Assembly: GCA_964020085.1 (NCBI GenBank)
Contig: OZ026596.1
Coordinates: 8,751,739 to 8,815,738 of the forward strand
DNA length: 64,000 nt
DNA from: Micromussa lordhowensis
Taxonomy: Eukaryota; Cnidaria; Anthozoa; Scleractinia; Lobophylliidae
Direction: 5' to 3'
The position numbers were made by a program, and so were the translations under genes. The notes beneath the pieces are model-generated. The model saw only the letters and a program-made list of their open reading frames with translations, was not told the origin of the DNA and ran no database searches. The first letter of the stretch is position 1. Each line of letters begins with the position of its first letter. This document shows, piece after piece, positions 1-14,700 of this stretch.

Positions 1-45
1 GAGCAGGCCATCGAGCTCGTCTTTGCGCTGGGTCTTTCTTTCCAT
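1..45 (-). CDS. Possible start of a minus-strand coding exon running off the left edge
   Basis: On the minus strand an ATG at 45-43 opens a frame reading MERKTQRKDELDGLL to the edge of the window. The composition is charged and looks like a plausible protein N-terminus, but only 15 codons are visible. A stop lies in frame a short way upstream, so this is either a true start or chance. It is not joined in phase to the minus-strand exon at 2598-2446: that exon ends in phase 0, and the nearest acceptor-like AG upstream of this ATG would put a stop in frame. No function can be suggested. Confidence 0.2.
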   Translation of the reverse strand, partial: MERKTQRKDELDGLL

Positions 46-2445
46 AATTTTCAATCGCCGTAGGCTTCACTGTTTTGTGCACTCAGCATTGGATTTTGGT
101 GAATTTTAACACTTTGACGGCAGCATTTATCGAAGTCTGAGGGAATTGTCCTTGTCTATTTTATATGTTTATGAAAACGACTTTGAATCGCCTTTCACCG
201 TTTTGCACTGGTGAAATTGCACTGATCGCTCATTTGGGATTAATTGACATGTCCTCAGCCAATCAGAATGCAGAAAATTGTTGCTTTATATTATTATCTA
301 TTGTAACTCACTAGTAGGATGTAAATTCCACACGTAATTCATTCCCATCAATGCTAGATGGGTATAAATAAACAATTTACATGTATCTATTTATTTAAAC
401 AACTGAAACGAGGCAGCCCAGGCTAAGTCTTTTGATTTCTGAATTTTGTTTAACAGTGCATGGAATTTCAGATGGGATCAGAGTGCTAATTGAGCAGACC
501 TGATGCCAACTTTGTCTCAGATTCAAATATGCTTGTCAATATAGAAAACAACTATTTTAACTTTTACCCATTCTTATCATTACCAAACACAATATGAGCA
601 GAAGCAGACATGCACAAGTGATGAGGACAAAAACCATATATTTATAAATATTTGCAAGATGTATTGCATTGACTCGTACCTCTCCATCAAACTCTTAGAA
701 CTAATATTAAAACAAATTATGTCAATTAGAGTGGAAAGGGCTTAAAACAATCCCAAAGTAAACTGAAGACCAATATTAATCAAGCCACATTGATGGCTTG
801 CTGTCACAGTTTTATTCAAACAGACTTTTTCTAATTGTCTGGTTTTGTTCTATTGAGCCAGGGATTACATATAACCATAATATTACCATAAAATATTTCA
901 GGGAGCTTCAGGTTAAACTGTTTGCTTTTTTAGCGAATACAATCCGACACTGTCACACTTAAACAATTTTTCCTCATAAACTTGGAAAAAGGGATAAATG
1001 ACATAAACAATATACTTCTCGCAAGATGATGTAATCTTTGTACTAAAGTAACTTGTGAAGACTAAACAATTCGATCTCAGACAACACCACCCTATGAAAA
1101 TTATTTTTGAAACTTCTGGTGAAAAATTTCACCGACGATTCTTCAAACAAACCAAACAAAATAAATGAACAAACAATATTTGGCCACCGTAGTGTAGGGA
1201 TGCGATATCAAATTGTCTAAAGTACAAGACCAAGTAGAAACAGACAATCGATTTCGGAAACGCCTGCTCTTTTTTTTTTTAAAAAAGTTTGCTGAAATTT
1301 AGAGTGAATATATTGAACAAATAGTGACATAAGAACTTCAGTTGAAATCTAATCAGCATGCTTTACGCTTCGTGCAGTCGAACATGTGCGAAATGAATAT
1401 CCCTGTTCTATTGTAATGTTAAGCTCCATATCCAAAACGCATGTCGAAGCTATATATTATGCAAGGATTTGTCGAAATGATGGAGGCATAGACAATTTCG
1501 AGAAACATAAGAGAGAAAGAATATCTGGTCACGAAATGCTTTGCCCCCGCTTCAGCTTCCCTTTTCGGATCGTAACGATGCCATCCATCGTAAATCGCAA
1601 CGTGTGTAACATCATTGCTCCGCATTCATCATCATGTCTACATGTATTGTAAAGTGCACATTTTGTACGAAAACTGCAAAGCGAAGTGCTGAGTAAATCA
1701 AACAGTTTGATTCCTAAAAAGGTATGGCAAAGCCATTTCTAGGGTTGAAATGATAAACAGTGAAAATTATTTTACCTTAGTTCACCTCGACGTGTCAGTG
1801 AGTGGGTCGGAAGAATGATTCGATCCGTCGGAATAACTGCGAGATCCCCCGTAATGTAATTAAGCTGACTTCGTCTGAGTAGTATAAAGTAGAAATCTAA
1901 CAAGCTTGGAGTCTGATGTTAACTGGCGACAACGGAACGTTTACGATACAGGATATCAAACTTGTTGGTCTTGCATACAAGACCTTGTGTGACCTTTGCG
2001 TCCACGTTTCTAAATTTGGGGAACGTATTGGGTAAGGATTCCAAGATTGCATAATATCCACCCGAAAGATGGTCACATGTCCTAAATTGCATAAATTTCG
2101 CCACCAGGCAAACTGGTCAGACTTACAACAACGGATCAAATGGAGTACCGTATAATTTTCAACAGCAAATCAACAACTTCCGTCACTCAACATTTCATGT
2201 CTCTGCGGCGAAAAAAGGAGGTTGAAGATTTTGTTGGAGTTGTTCACATGGCAACCGCTTAACGAATATAAACTCTCCCGAGCTATGCACTACTGCAAAC
2301 GGTCTTTCTTTTTCCAGCGTGCAAATACGCGAATGTAAAGGGAAAAAAATAAAGATCGAGTTTGCATAATTTAACTCTTCCAATCGCGCGGAGGATTTTA
2401 GCAGCAAAATCCGACCGCTCGTGGTAAGCTTATTAAAATACTCAC
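46..2445. other. Non-coding stretch left of the SART3 promoter
   Basis: I see no supportable exon here. The open frames present (for example 1386-1652 plus and 1897-2139 minus) lack domain-like composition, convincing splice sites or recognisable motifs. The region is AT-rich with a short T/A run near 1270. It is most likely the first intron of the minus-strand gene whose first exon lies at 2598-2446, plus intergenic sequence. Confidence 0.5.
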
Positions 2446-2598
2446 TTGTTTGGTTTCTGTCGAAGACGGAATACTGTCGTAAATCTCGAGGAAAGTTTCA
2501 ACTTCATCAGTTCGAAGAGCTTCGGCAAGACGAATGGCTAGCGCAGTTTCTTCTTCTCCCAAATCGGGAGCGATAAAATTTTCCTGACAGTCGGCCAT
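2446..2598 (-). CDS. First coding exon of an unidentified minus-strand gene
   Basis: The minus strand carries a 51-codon exon beginning MADCQENFIAPDLGEEETAL and ending in ETKQ, directly followed by a good donor (GTGAGT). The ATG sits in reasonable context and the protein is acidic and helix-prone, with no hydrophobic signal. The exon ends in phase 0. Later exons must lie to the left, and I could not find one before the window edge. It starts 158 bp from the SART3 start on the opposite strand, so the two genes probably share a promoter. I do not recognise the family. The clean donor and non-random composition are the reason to believe it is real. Confidence 0.55.
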
Positions 2599-2756
2599 GT
2601 TTCCTCCATCTCCAGAAATTAGCGGAATTTTTCGATAATTTTCCGGAATTAATAACTGCGCATACTCCTTTGCTTCCGTTCTGCTTCCGCCATTAAGGAG
2701 TATCGCAGGCTTTTGTAATGTTTACCCACAAGCCTTTGCTCCTCCACAGTTTCAAC
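2599..2756. promoter_or_regulatory. Probable bidirectional promoter between the unknown minus gene and SART3
   Basis: Only 158 bp separate two divergent start codons (minus at 2598, plus at 2757). The segment has no obvious TATA box at a useful distance for SART3. A plus-strand ATG at 2718 is in frame with SART3 and would add 13 residues (MFTHKPLLLHSFN). The 2757 ATG is preferred because what follows (MAENTKMEVDG) looks like a usual acidic SART3 N-terminus. The promoter role is inferred from geometry alone. Confidence 0.4.
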
Positions 2757-5700
2757 ATGGCGGAAAATACAAAGATGGAAGTCGATGGAAACGCAAGCGA
2801 AACGATTGACGAGCAGGGAGCTGAAGAAAACATGGTTGAGGGTGCCGGCGAAGAAAGTGACAGTTCAGATTCTGATGAGTCCGATGGAAACGAGGCAGTT
2901 CATGACCCAAAAGTTCAACAGCTCGAGCTTCAGGTACTTCATGCATCTCTCTGACTATTTCTCCCCCTGTGAGCGCGCACATGTGTACAGCTGTCAGAAT
3001 TGTATGGACATCAGTAAAGCTTTAGTCGCCTAATGTTTTATAACGCTACCTTTCGTCGTGATAGTTAGGTATCGTTGCCTTTTAACTGTGTTAAGGGCAT
3101 GGTATGTTATATTTGACGTGACGTGTTGTTGTGTACTACAGGATCAGAATTAGCCTTATGAAGTGTAAACAAGCGGGTCATAATATAGTGTAGGGACGAG
3201 AGAAGGCGTATTTCTTTATCATTTATTTGTACGCCGTCTGTGGCGCATCCCTGATATTTGCAGGTGAATATTTGCCTTTGCTCAAGGTCCATGGACCAGC
3301 TTCACAGGGGTTGCCCATGAACAGTACTGGTCTATGAAGGTCCATACACCAGTCCACAAGGTGGTCCATGTGAACCAGGCTCACAGGAATGGTCCATGGA
3401 CAGGTTCCACAAGGAGGTCCACAGACCAGTTCATGAGGTGGTTTATGTGGACCAGGTTAAGGTGGCCCATGGACAGGATCCATAAGGAGCTTTGTGGGCT
3501 GATCCATGAGGTGGTCCATGTGAAGCAGGGTCACAGGGATGGTCCATGGACAGGTTCCACAAGGAGGTTCATGAACCAGTCCATGAGGTGGGCCAAGTGA
3601 ACCAGCTTCACAGGGTGGTCCATGGATCAGGGTCAATGTTTTGTATCATCCTTGTGTATGTGAGTGTGCATCTGTTAAGGTGGCTCGAAACAGTTTCCAG
3701 TACTTTCCAAGTACTGCCCAATCATTGGTGAACAAGTGACTGCCAATTTTATGGCACAATAGGTTACCACAGCAATAATATGACCTGCTAAAAACACCCT
3801 TAATTTTAGCTTTAAGCTCTTATAACTCGAAAACGAGCTCAGCATGATAAGATGCAACTTTTTGCAAAGTTAAAAAAATTCTACGGAGGGGGTTCAGAGC
3901 CACCTTAAATTTACGAAAATTGACAGCAACTTGTTCACCAATGCTTGGGCAGATTTTTGATACCATGATTTTGGTATCAACCAATATAGAGTGCTTATAA
4001 TGCCCCATCAAACTCTAAGTCTTGGAAAACACTGGAAACTGTTTTGAGCCATCTTAAAGCAAAGGGCCCAGTCCAGAATGGGCCATACTATCATTGACTT
4101 TGACAGTGTTGATCCTAGTATGCAGGACACCTGTCACATATGAACTCAGCTAAATGACCTTGCTCTCCATGAGTTCTCGTAGCTCAGTGGATAGAGTGCC
4201 CAGAATCTTCAGCCCAGGAATAAAAATAGAAAGATTCTCAGACAAAAAAGGGAACCTAGCTTCTTTTGAGCCCTGTTTCAAATTTATATTCTGTCAAAAG
4301 AAGCAGACCTGTAAAAATCTTGAAACTTAAGAGATTGTCAAATGCTCAAGGTAGGTCTTCTTAAAAAGCTTTCCAATAAACAGTTAAAAACATGTAAATA
4401 AAAGCTATACAGGCTCATTGTATAGCCTTAGATAAACATTACAAATTATCCATATGTAAGCAACCCAAACATGAACAGTAAAAATCTCTGGGAAACTACA
4501 CTACTCTAAGGAGTTTCCTTTGTATCTGGGAGATTTGAGAGTCTATCAGGATTCATTTTGTATCTGGGAGACCGTCGGATAATCCGAGAGAGTTGGCTGG
4601 TGTATACCGTGCATAGGTCAAGCCACATATCTGAGGTCAAGCACAGTGGTATTAATTATATTTTATTAGGTGCTTTTTCAAAGAATCACTCATTCTGAAG
4701 TACCACGTCGATTATTAAATTTCTAGGTGGCAGGAAATCCATATCACTATGACTCTCATGTTGAACTCATCAAACTTCTCAGACAGTCTGGCGACCTCGA
4801 CAAAGTGAGGAATGCTAGGGAGGGTATGAGCAAGATCTTCCCATTAACAGAAGGTAAAGTAATGTTTGTAGGTACAGTGCAATCAAACCCCTGCTAGCAG
4901 ATGCCTGTAGCTGGAAATCTCCAAGTTAACATTTACATGCAGTTGTGGCCTTAACCGCATATAAACACTACACATAAAAATGCTACATCTTTCTTAAGTA
5001 GACAGCTGTCTTTCGTGGTCACTTGTCAATGTGCAAAGAAAGTTGTGTCTGTTAGCTAGTGGATTTTGCAGTTGAGCGGGTGGATTCTATCTGAGTGAAG
5101 TTTTTAAGAAAAGTAAGTACTGTAAGAAGTAAAATCACGGTAATAAGATTTTTTTTGGAAGCTGATGAGAATGCCTTTGGGGCTAGTACATGATAGTTAC
5201 AGCTTTGCTGACTTGCAGGCCCAAAAGTCGGGTTTCCTTGCACTCCACCTTTTCAGGTCCCAGTGGTGTCTACTGATGGCAGAACGTTGGCCTTGTCTTT
5301 TCACACTCATTTATCAAATCATAACTGTCACAGTATTTGCCTGGATAGTTTTGACAAGGAGATATATCAAACACTTCAAACCATTTTCCGCACATTTCCA
5401 AACATTTGAATTTTGTTAAACCTACTCCACTTCATGTCATATTTTCAACTCTCTTCTCAATGTTTGGAAATGTGATAAACAACAGTAAGTTTCTCGTGTT
5501 GAAATATACTACTTGTACAAATGATACACCCTCTTGCTGTTTCAGAGCTGTGGTCAGAGTGGCTCAAGGATGAAATTCCACTGGCATGTATACCAGAACA
5601 GAGGGACAAAGTAAAAGCTCTGTTTGAGAGAGCTGTGAAAGACTATCAATGTAAGTTAATTAACCTGGTGTTTATTTTACATATGCTTGTTAACAAACTG

Positions 5701-8700
5701 GCAGCCACTTCTTTGCGAAAAAATGAATAAAATCTATTGATTAGAAGGTTGAATTTTTTCCGAAAATACATCATAAATTTCTGTTCTTTTTAGCTCTTTG
5801 TTTATCTGTGCCGCAGTTTCAAATGCCTATTGAAGGGTTACGTTTTGTGAAAACATTGGCAACATTTGCAATGAGTAAAACAACAGAGAACACTTATACA
5901 AAATATTATAATAACCAGGATAGCTTGTCTCCATTGATTCATCTTTGATATTTTACGCTAAAATCCCTGGAGACCATACTGATTTATGTGCACCAATTTT
6001 TCAAAATCAGCCTAGTTTTGCACACGCTTTATATCTGAACTCAAGTCCGTGACCCCCAATCTTTTCGCCCAAACGTCCTTAAATAATATTTAGAAACTTT
6101 TAGAAAGTCATTATTAAAATGCTGTTAGGGCCCTCTCTAGGCAGCATTAAATCATGCAACGAACCTGAAGATTTAACAAAGGTTTCCTCTGCATAGAATG
6201 TTGCTGTTTTTTGGACAGGTTTAACTATAAATTAGTTTTTCACTTTCTGTCACCAAATGGCATTTCTTTATTGCAATCCTTACAGCTGTGCGAGTATGGA
6301 TTCTCTATTGTCAGTTTATGATGGACATTATGGAAGGCGAAGACAGTCTCGAGGGAGTCAGATCAACATTTGAAAAAGCTATCATTGCGGCAGGGCTGCA
6401 TGTAACAGAGGTATTAATGACGTTTCTGATAAATGTATTTATCTGTTAACTTTATAGCTTAAAACTGAAGAGGGACCCCTGAAACTTTTACACTGTGTCT
6501 TGGTTTAATTTTGTGTATTTGCTTATTATTGCTTTTAGGGGTCGTCAATATGGGAAGGTTATAGAGAGTTTGAGGCAGACATTTTGCAATCCCTTGAGGT
6601 GAGTGCTTATATAGACCCGAGTTTTTCGAAAAGTTTTGCCATGGTTGTGTTTCTTTTACTTTGTCCATTCATTTACCCAGTAAGAAAATGTTTGAACTTG
6701 ATTTTCTGAACAAGATTTGGAATTTACACTTGCCAGGATTTGATGTACATACTATTTTTTTTTAACAGTGATTTTCCCTGGATAAGTAGAACAATAGTTT
6801 CAGTCTTCTCTGTTGTGCTATAATTTATTGGAAATAGTTTATTTAATAGTTTGTTCTTGATTTGAACAGCAAATGGTGACAAAGGAAAACAAAGAGACAA
6901 TGATGGAGAAAATGTAAGTTTTTTTCATGCCATGAAGTCTTGGTGAAGGTTGGTTCTTTGTTTAAAGTGCCACTATGATGAAAATCGCATCTTTCTAATC
7001 TGAGCCATTTTAAGACATAAACAAGTAGTCTGTACAAGAGTAAAAATGCTGTTTACTGTTTTCAAATATCTCTTTTCGTCCAGAGATATTCAAGTTTTTA
7101 AAATATGCAAATTAACCAAGTGATGACGTCGTACACTCAACCGCATTTTGATCAAATATGGTAAACAAGGATATCCAGGTCAATTTGTATAATAAATGTT
7201 TGAATTTCTACAGTAAGATTCTACTAGTGGTGCTCCGCAATATGAGCTTAACAATTTTTGTTACCATAGCAACATACTAGGGTCCAGACCTCCACAATAT
7301 TAAAGGCTTTTCCGACCACTTTTAGGGTTCTATATTGATATTTGCCAATGATGCCTCATCTGCATAATCCAGCAAGCATATAAATACATTAGGTTGAGTT
7401 CATAGCCTTGTTTTATGTTTTCCAAGCTTAAAATCACTAAATATTGATATCAGGCTAGAGGGGACTGGAAAAGAGTGGGTTGCTATGGGAATGGAAATTG
7501 TTACAGCTGTAGATGTGTTGCATTTAGAACTATTAGACTACCAAGTTTCAATGGTTTCTGCTGCAAATTGACCGAGATAGCGCTATTTATATACTTCATG
7601 TAATATTTGGGTGAGTGTATGACATCATCAGTAATCTCATTTGCACATTTTACTCATTTTTCAAACTTAAATATCTCCTGAACCAATGCAGATATTTGTA
7701 AATGGTAAATGGCGTTTTAATCTTTCGTAGAATTCTATGTGATTAACCTAAAAAATCAAGGGGTAAAAATTTGATCTGAGTAGCACTTTAAGACGTGCAT
7801 TTCAGGGTGGAGAAAAACATGCTCATAGAAAACAGTGAAATTATTCATAAATTATTGTCAAGAAATGTGTATGTTGATTAAAAGGGCACTGTCTCGTGAA
7901 TCTTGGACAAAATTAGATTGTTGGAAAATGTTTCAGGGAGAAAAAGATCCTCAAGTAAAACAGTAAGGCTATGGATTTTCAAAAAAGAATTAAATACTGG
8001 CACTGCAAGGGTTATAACCAGGGTTTGACAAGGTGGTAACCTTTCTCAGTTATTACCCAAATGAGGTTCTTATTTGTAGTAATAATATTATAAATAGCCC
8101 ACACAAGCCTACATAATATAATATCCACTATAGATTTTTTTAACCTGTGTAATGGAATAGGTCTTGTGTGTTTAACATTTACCAATAGAACTTGTTAATA
8201 CCTTTTTTCACAGTTCCTCACAAAAGGAAAGGGTGATGTCACTTTTTAAAAGGCAACTCGCTGTCCCCCTTTTAGGTACAGAAGAGCTTATCAATGATAC
8301 TATTTTGCACTTCATGCACATTGCAGGTGCTTAAAGGGAACCTCCACTCTTACAACAAGTTGGCTTTAAAATGTTTGAAGTAACGACTATCTCAAATTTT
8401 ACTGGACAAGGTGAAAATATTATTCAAGAGTTGAGTTAAGGTTATTGCCTATTTTTGCTTTTAAATTTCCCGCGCACCGCCATCTTGGATTTTGTGACGT
8501 CATTTGGTTGCCGCTATTGTTAGGAAGCAGAGCATCTTTTGTGCGAAACAATTGGGCAACCATATGACATCATGAACATGTAATCCAAGATGGCGGCGCG
8601 CAGGAAACCCAAAAAGCTAATATAGATGATAGGGAAACCCTGTTTTGCTGTCACTGATTCCTCATCGCTGGGCTTTCAACTGAAATTTGACATAAGGCAG

Positions 8701-11700
8701 TATTTCCTACAAGTTGACATCCTTTTACTTTAAGAGTGGAGGTTTCCTTTAAAGAAAGGATTTAAAAAGCAGATTAATATTATTCTCAATGGTTAAAGGG
8801 TAGTTGTAAATCAAAGCACACTATGCTTCAGTGCAATAGGAGGAGAAAGCATGGATACTTGACTCTGATGTCTGTCATTCATTTTTAAACTTCCATCAAG
8901 CAACGGAACATAACTACCCAGAGCACATACACTTTTATGACTATGAGAACTTTTCTCAAAAAGGTTGTTTATATAATATATGTATCCTTTGAGATTATTG
9001 AGGTCACATTCGTGTATGATGTGTGTAGGATATCGTTTTCAAATTAAGGCAATCAATCACATATAAACAGAAGCATTGTTCTCCAAAGTATTTCGGTAAA
9101 GCGATCCAGGGACTTTGTTGTCTCCAAAATAGATGGTCTTTGGGCTTCCTCTCCCAGAAGAATGGAAGAACCATCTTGTCACCAGTAACAAAATGAAGTA
9201 ATGAACTATATACGTGTTGTACATAATTTATAGAGCGTTTTCACATGACATCACGGCAGCCATATTGGTGTTCCAAAACAAAATGGCGGCCATGTTGGTG
9301 TACCAAACCAGTCCTGTGGGAGTTGAACTCCTTTCTTATGTAAATACTTCCTTTTGTTCCAATAAATTTGCATGCGAGCTGGCCACGTGAGTGAAAACGC
9401 TCTATAGGCTTGGGCAATACATATCTCACCAAACTCATAATCAATTTGATTTATGACATCAAAAATGATAAAAATGGTGTGTTCAGTCAATAATGTTTTT
9501 GTATCACAATAATGTGCCTCTTGACTCTTATCAGGTATGCAGGCAACGCTGAGGGAGTTTGAAGACTGGCTAGAGGACTCTGTTCCTGATGCCGTGATGA
9601 TAGGTTATGAAAAAGCCTTGGCAAAACTAGAAGAATGCCTACCTTTTGAGGATACACTGGTAAGTCTAAAGACTTGCTAGTACATGTACATGTAGGTTAA
9701 GTCACCAGTCTTGCCTACTGATCATCTCCAGTTTTCTCCTCCATTAACCACCTCCTCGCCAGTATTTTGTCAATTGGTTACCATTCCTATCCTATGCCGC
9801 AAGCAGAGTCTCCTTCAATTTTCCTAGGAAGATCGAAGGATACTCTGCTGTCTGGTATTCCACCCTAACCTAGCAACAATTTTCTGACATCCACTTGTGC
9901 TCTTGGCCACATAAAGATACTTGATAGTCACAGTGAGACACTGCCTCTCTGGAACTGCTGTTTTCATTGCCCAGTATCGGGTTTCATTAACATTTTGAAC
10001 AGGGGGGCAACTGGTTTTCACAGGTGGGCAAAACCATTAGAGCTGAACTTCTTTGTAAGAAAAACTTTCTGCTCGATGGTCAAACCAGGTGGGCGAAATT
10101 GTCCTCACAGCCGGTCAGTTTGCCTGGTGCCTGCCACTTAATGAAATTCCTGCAGTATTAAACTGATGCATTCCGAGAGATAATGGGCGATCAGTGCTTT
10201 TACCACAACCTCTGTTTATGGTATATCAACTCAAGCCTGTTGCACCATTTGTCCAGCACACATTGTTCTTCATTATATAAATGATGAGTTTTCAATCGCT
10301 ACTCCATCACATTTTTATGTTGTATCTGATCTTTTTTAGGGTTCAGCACAGCCTCCAAAGACTGCTGAATTTAAATCATACCTGGCGTATGAACTGAAGA
10401 AAGGCGATCCTGCCAGAATTCAGTGTTTGTATGAGAGAGCCATGAAGGAAAATTGTCTTGTGGGAGACATGTGGACAGAGTATACCTCTTATTTAGTAAG
10501 TATCTTATTATTGTTCATTCAGTGTCAATGTCAATAAATTTCATACCCTTCAGCGTGTAAAGAAAGTCCTGTCTTGATAGCCCAGGGCAGGAGGATTTTA
10601 TCATTCCTTGCCCATCGGACAAGTGAGTTTTTTGGGTAAAAATTTAAGAAAGTTTAGATTACGGAAGTAGTTTAAGAGATCAACCTATTGTGTTTGATTT
10701 TGATGAATTGATTGTGCTTGTGGGATAATTTTTCTCAGGCTAGTGAAAATGACGTGACGAGATGCCGCCGGGTCTATCTGGTAGTACCTGGTAGTTATCC
10801 CCGCATTCCTTTCATATTTCATTTTTTCACTTTTCAATCTTTCATTTGATCTGACATGTTAATCTTATTTGATCCGGGTTAACCCCTCTGTTGACAGAAA
10901 TTTAATCACCTACCTGTACATGTAGTAAACTGCAACTTAATTACCCTCACCTCGCCTATCCTCTTCGCGCTCTGTTGCGCATAAGGCCACACTACTCATC
11001 TTCCACTTGTCCCTATCCTTAGCCAGGGCTCTCACTTCCTCCCAAGACTTCCAGCCAACTTAATTACCAATAGCTCGGAAATGGAGTACTTCCAGTCCAT
11101 CTAGTACATTCTAGTTACAGCTTATCTGAAAGGCAAACTGGAAACTTGATTTCTTTTTTGCACCCTGCCTTTGGGTAAGTTTCTTGGTCATGATTATTTG
11201 GGTCATCAGACAGTGCTTCTGTTGAGAAACATCACCTGATCACCGAAATAATGCAAGCAGCTACTCCTGGTTATTGTTTATTTTCTTCTTAAGGCTGGTT
11301 GACACCTTTTATTTATCTGGCAGGATTCCACCCTGAAGATAACATCAGTGGTACTTCCAGTCCATGAACGTGCTGTTAGAAACTGTCCCTGGGTGTCCCT
11401 TCTCTGGCAGAATTACCTCAGAGCACTGGTATGGTAACTACCTTTATCTTTGTTCAAACTCAATGTGTATTTTTTTGGTGGATCATTGTCCTTGTCGGAA
11501 ATCTGTCAATCCTGTCAAATAGTGAGCATGTTGAAGCAGATTCATTTCAATTCTGTAAATTATATTTGAAAGTGATTGTCCAAACCATTTGGGAACTGGT
11601 CACATTGTTAGTTTGTACTAAATTAAACCCATAGATGGTGAAAATGCAAATGAATACATGAAATATTATTTATTTGAACTGCAGAGAGAGATAGCTCAGT

Positions 11701-14700
11701 TGGTAGAGCACTGCACCGGTATTGCAGAGGTCATGTGTTCGAATCCAGTTCAGGCCTGATTTTTTTTTCAGGCTTTAATTTCAGAGCTGCTCAAGTTGTG
11801 TAATATAACTGCGATGATCATCCATGTCTTCAATTTTGAAGAGTTGTTGATGACTTTTGTTGTGCTTTAGAAGTGCCCAGTTGCCACAGGCGACTAACGC
11901 TTGCCTTATGGGCAACTATAAACGTAAGCGCTGGGCACCCAGGATTTCATGGTTAGGAACTTTTGGGCTCTTCATAATTTTTCTTAGACCGCAGCTTTGA
12001 GGGTCCTAAGTGAACATCATCTTGAGACACTTCCAAAAATTTGTCAGTCACCAACAGCAGTACTTCTCTTTCACCTGCCTGTGTAATGATGCAAGCTGAA
12101 CTAATGATTCTCGTTGGTCCACACTATTTTCTAAGAACTTGATTCTTTTTGTTTTGTTTTGTTTTGTCAGGAACGCACCAATCAGGATAATAATAAAGTG
12201 AAAGGTAGGACATTTTTTGGATTACTAGACAAGATAGTTTATTTTCTTTGAAGAGAAATACCACTGATTGCATACTTGAGTTTTTTACTCTTTTTGTTGT
12301 TGTTATTTATCCTCTAATCCTGACTTGTAGCTAGTTTCTTGTCCAAACTGTGCTTTGTTTCCTAGTTATTTGTAGTTGGCTTGTTTCTCGATTGGCTTCT
12401 TTCTCGATTGACTTTGGGTAAATCCTATCAAGTCATGTAGATGTGACAATGATTGAAACTACAGTTCACAGAATTGAGTCAGTACTATCTTTTACCAGTT
12501 AATGTTTTAAAAGTACCAATGAAACCAGAACAAATTATTTTCACACTAGATATAAGGAACACAGACAAGAATCAGGAATAGGCATCTCATTTATTGATAG
12601 CTACATGAGCAAAGTACAGGAATAATCGCTTTACAAATCAGCGAGGATGTAAAACTACTTCCAAGCTCTCAAATATCTATTTATAATAACTTAGGTACTT
12701 GAAAATTACCACAACAGGCAGAGGTAAAGGATAGCGGTAGAGGAAAATTAATAGAATGGTAGCACGAGATGCCATCAGGTGACCTTAAAAAAACACCTTA
12801 TAAATTATACCTAACAACAAATAATCACGTGCACTTCCAAAATAACTCACACGACAAATACCAATGCAACGCATTTGTGGTAATGAAGCATGCATTCCTA
12901 AACGCAAGAAAATACTTTTCCATCAAGACACCAGAACTGATATTTTAGTGTCCATTACAATCTTGTCCCCCAATTTTTTTGGGGGATAGCTGTAAGTTAT
13001 GCATGACGCTTGTCATTGAATGTGTTGTGCCTTGTATTGTTTCAGAAACTCTTGACACTGCCTTGGGATGTGGATTCTCTGTTAGTGATGATTATCTTCA
13101 GTTGTGGCACTGTTATTGTGATTACATGAGAAGACGAGTTGATGACTGGAATGAAGGTAATCATATATGGGTCATTGACCAAGCATGAGGTCAAGATGGC
13201 TGGATATTGGCCAAGTTCTTTTTTTGCATGTTTATGGACTGAGAAGGAATCGAAGCCTAAAACAGGCAAAAGTGAAACAACGCAAGAATCCAGGCATCTT
13301 AAGCATGGCCTATAAAGGAATTATTGTATATGGAAAAAGAACAGTTTTTTCTTCCAGGACACAGTGGGTAATCCTGATCTGACAAGATAGCACCATCTTG
13401 CCCGCTTGGGTAGGTAATCACAGCTCAGAATTTGGTTCATCTTGCCTGATTATGGAGCTCGCAACATAATAAAATTACTTAGATCATGTGAGATATATGT
13501 CGTGCCAGTAGAGCAAAATGTAGATGTAGATATTGATATTGATCTTGTTTGTTCATGGACAGAGCTGAAGGCAAGGTAATCTTTTTTATTTGCAATATAC
13601 ACGACCATTTACATTACTTTCATTACTTACACTTTTTAACAGTACATTCATTACCTCAGTTTACAAAAAGTAACATGACTAACTCTCTCACTAACACACA
13701 CACTTGTAAACAGAATTGCATAGCAAAGTCACACCTTTTCAAGCCTAATATATTCTAGGTCAATCAACTACTCCATCTAGTATTTATGTTGCCCATTTCT
13801 CAGCTATATCTAAATTATTATGCTTTGTACAGCATTGTATGTAGAATGATGTATTTCTCGGTCTCGTGCTTTAATTGGACTTTAGATTTAAAACCTGGTA
13901 TATTTGGAAGTTTTTTATTCCTTCTACACCCCCATAAGTATTTTTTTCCTAAGGCGAGGTAATATTGCCAAAAAGAAATTGAGATTCTGCGATAGAAAGC
14001 TATAACTTAAATTAATATACTATGAGTTATTGTATTAAAGAAATTCAGTGTTAACCTGTAACAAATTAGTTTTGTTCTTCTTTCTGCAGATGGCCAGCAA
14101 GTGAAAGACCTCAGAGAGACTTATAAAACTGCAACGGAGTATTTACAAAATTGTAAGTTAATATTCAGGGTCTTAGCTGTTGAACCGATGGACTATTACA
14201 GTCGAACTCGATCGGACAATCCTCTTGCTAATGACGTAGCTAATTAACTTATGAAGATAAAAAAATTTAAGTCCACACATGTGAACGAAAGCTTGAGGTT
14301 TTGATGTTAATTTATTTCCACTGAGATACACATGTCAAACTTAGCGAATTTGATTTTTTCCATTAATATCAATCTTTGGTGAGCTTCTTTTCCCTCTATC
14401 AGGACATGCAAATTGTGTTGAGCCTTGCTTATGAAACTAGACCTCCCTCCTCTTGTCTTGGTCGTGGGCATTTCTAACTGGACTGGGCTGGGTTGTTTGA
14501 AAGCTGGTTAACACTAACCCAGGATTAAAAGTTAACCGAAGTATTCATTTTTCTTGCATAAAAATGTTTTGACCACTTATGTTTTGCTTAGTTTGAGTTT
14601 ACTTATGTTTAAAACTGAAGGAAAAGCAATAGAAACAGAAAACCTTACCAAAAAGTTCCAAAACTGAAATCAAAATTCTCGCTAATCCTGGGTTAGCTTA

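Noticed and set aside
3286..3634. CRISPR-like or coding repeat array
   Set aside because: The units are imperfect and contiguous with no regular unique spacers, in an animal intron.
11686..11760. Functional tRNA gene (anticodon-like GGT)
   Set aside because: A and B boxes and an anticodon stem are present, but the acceptor stem does not pair, so it is a tRNA-derived repeat.
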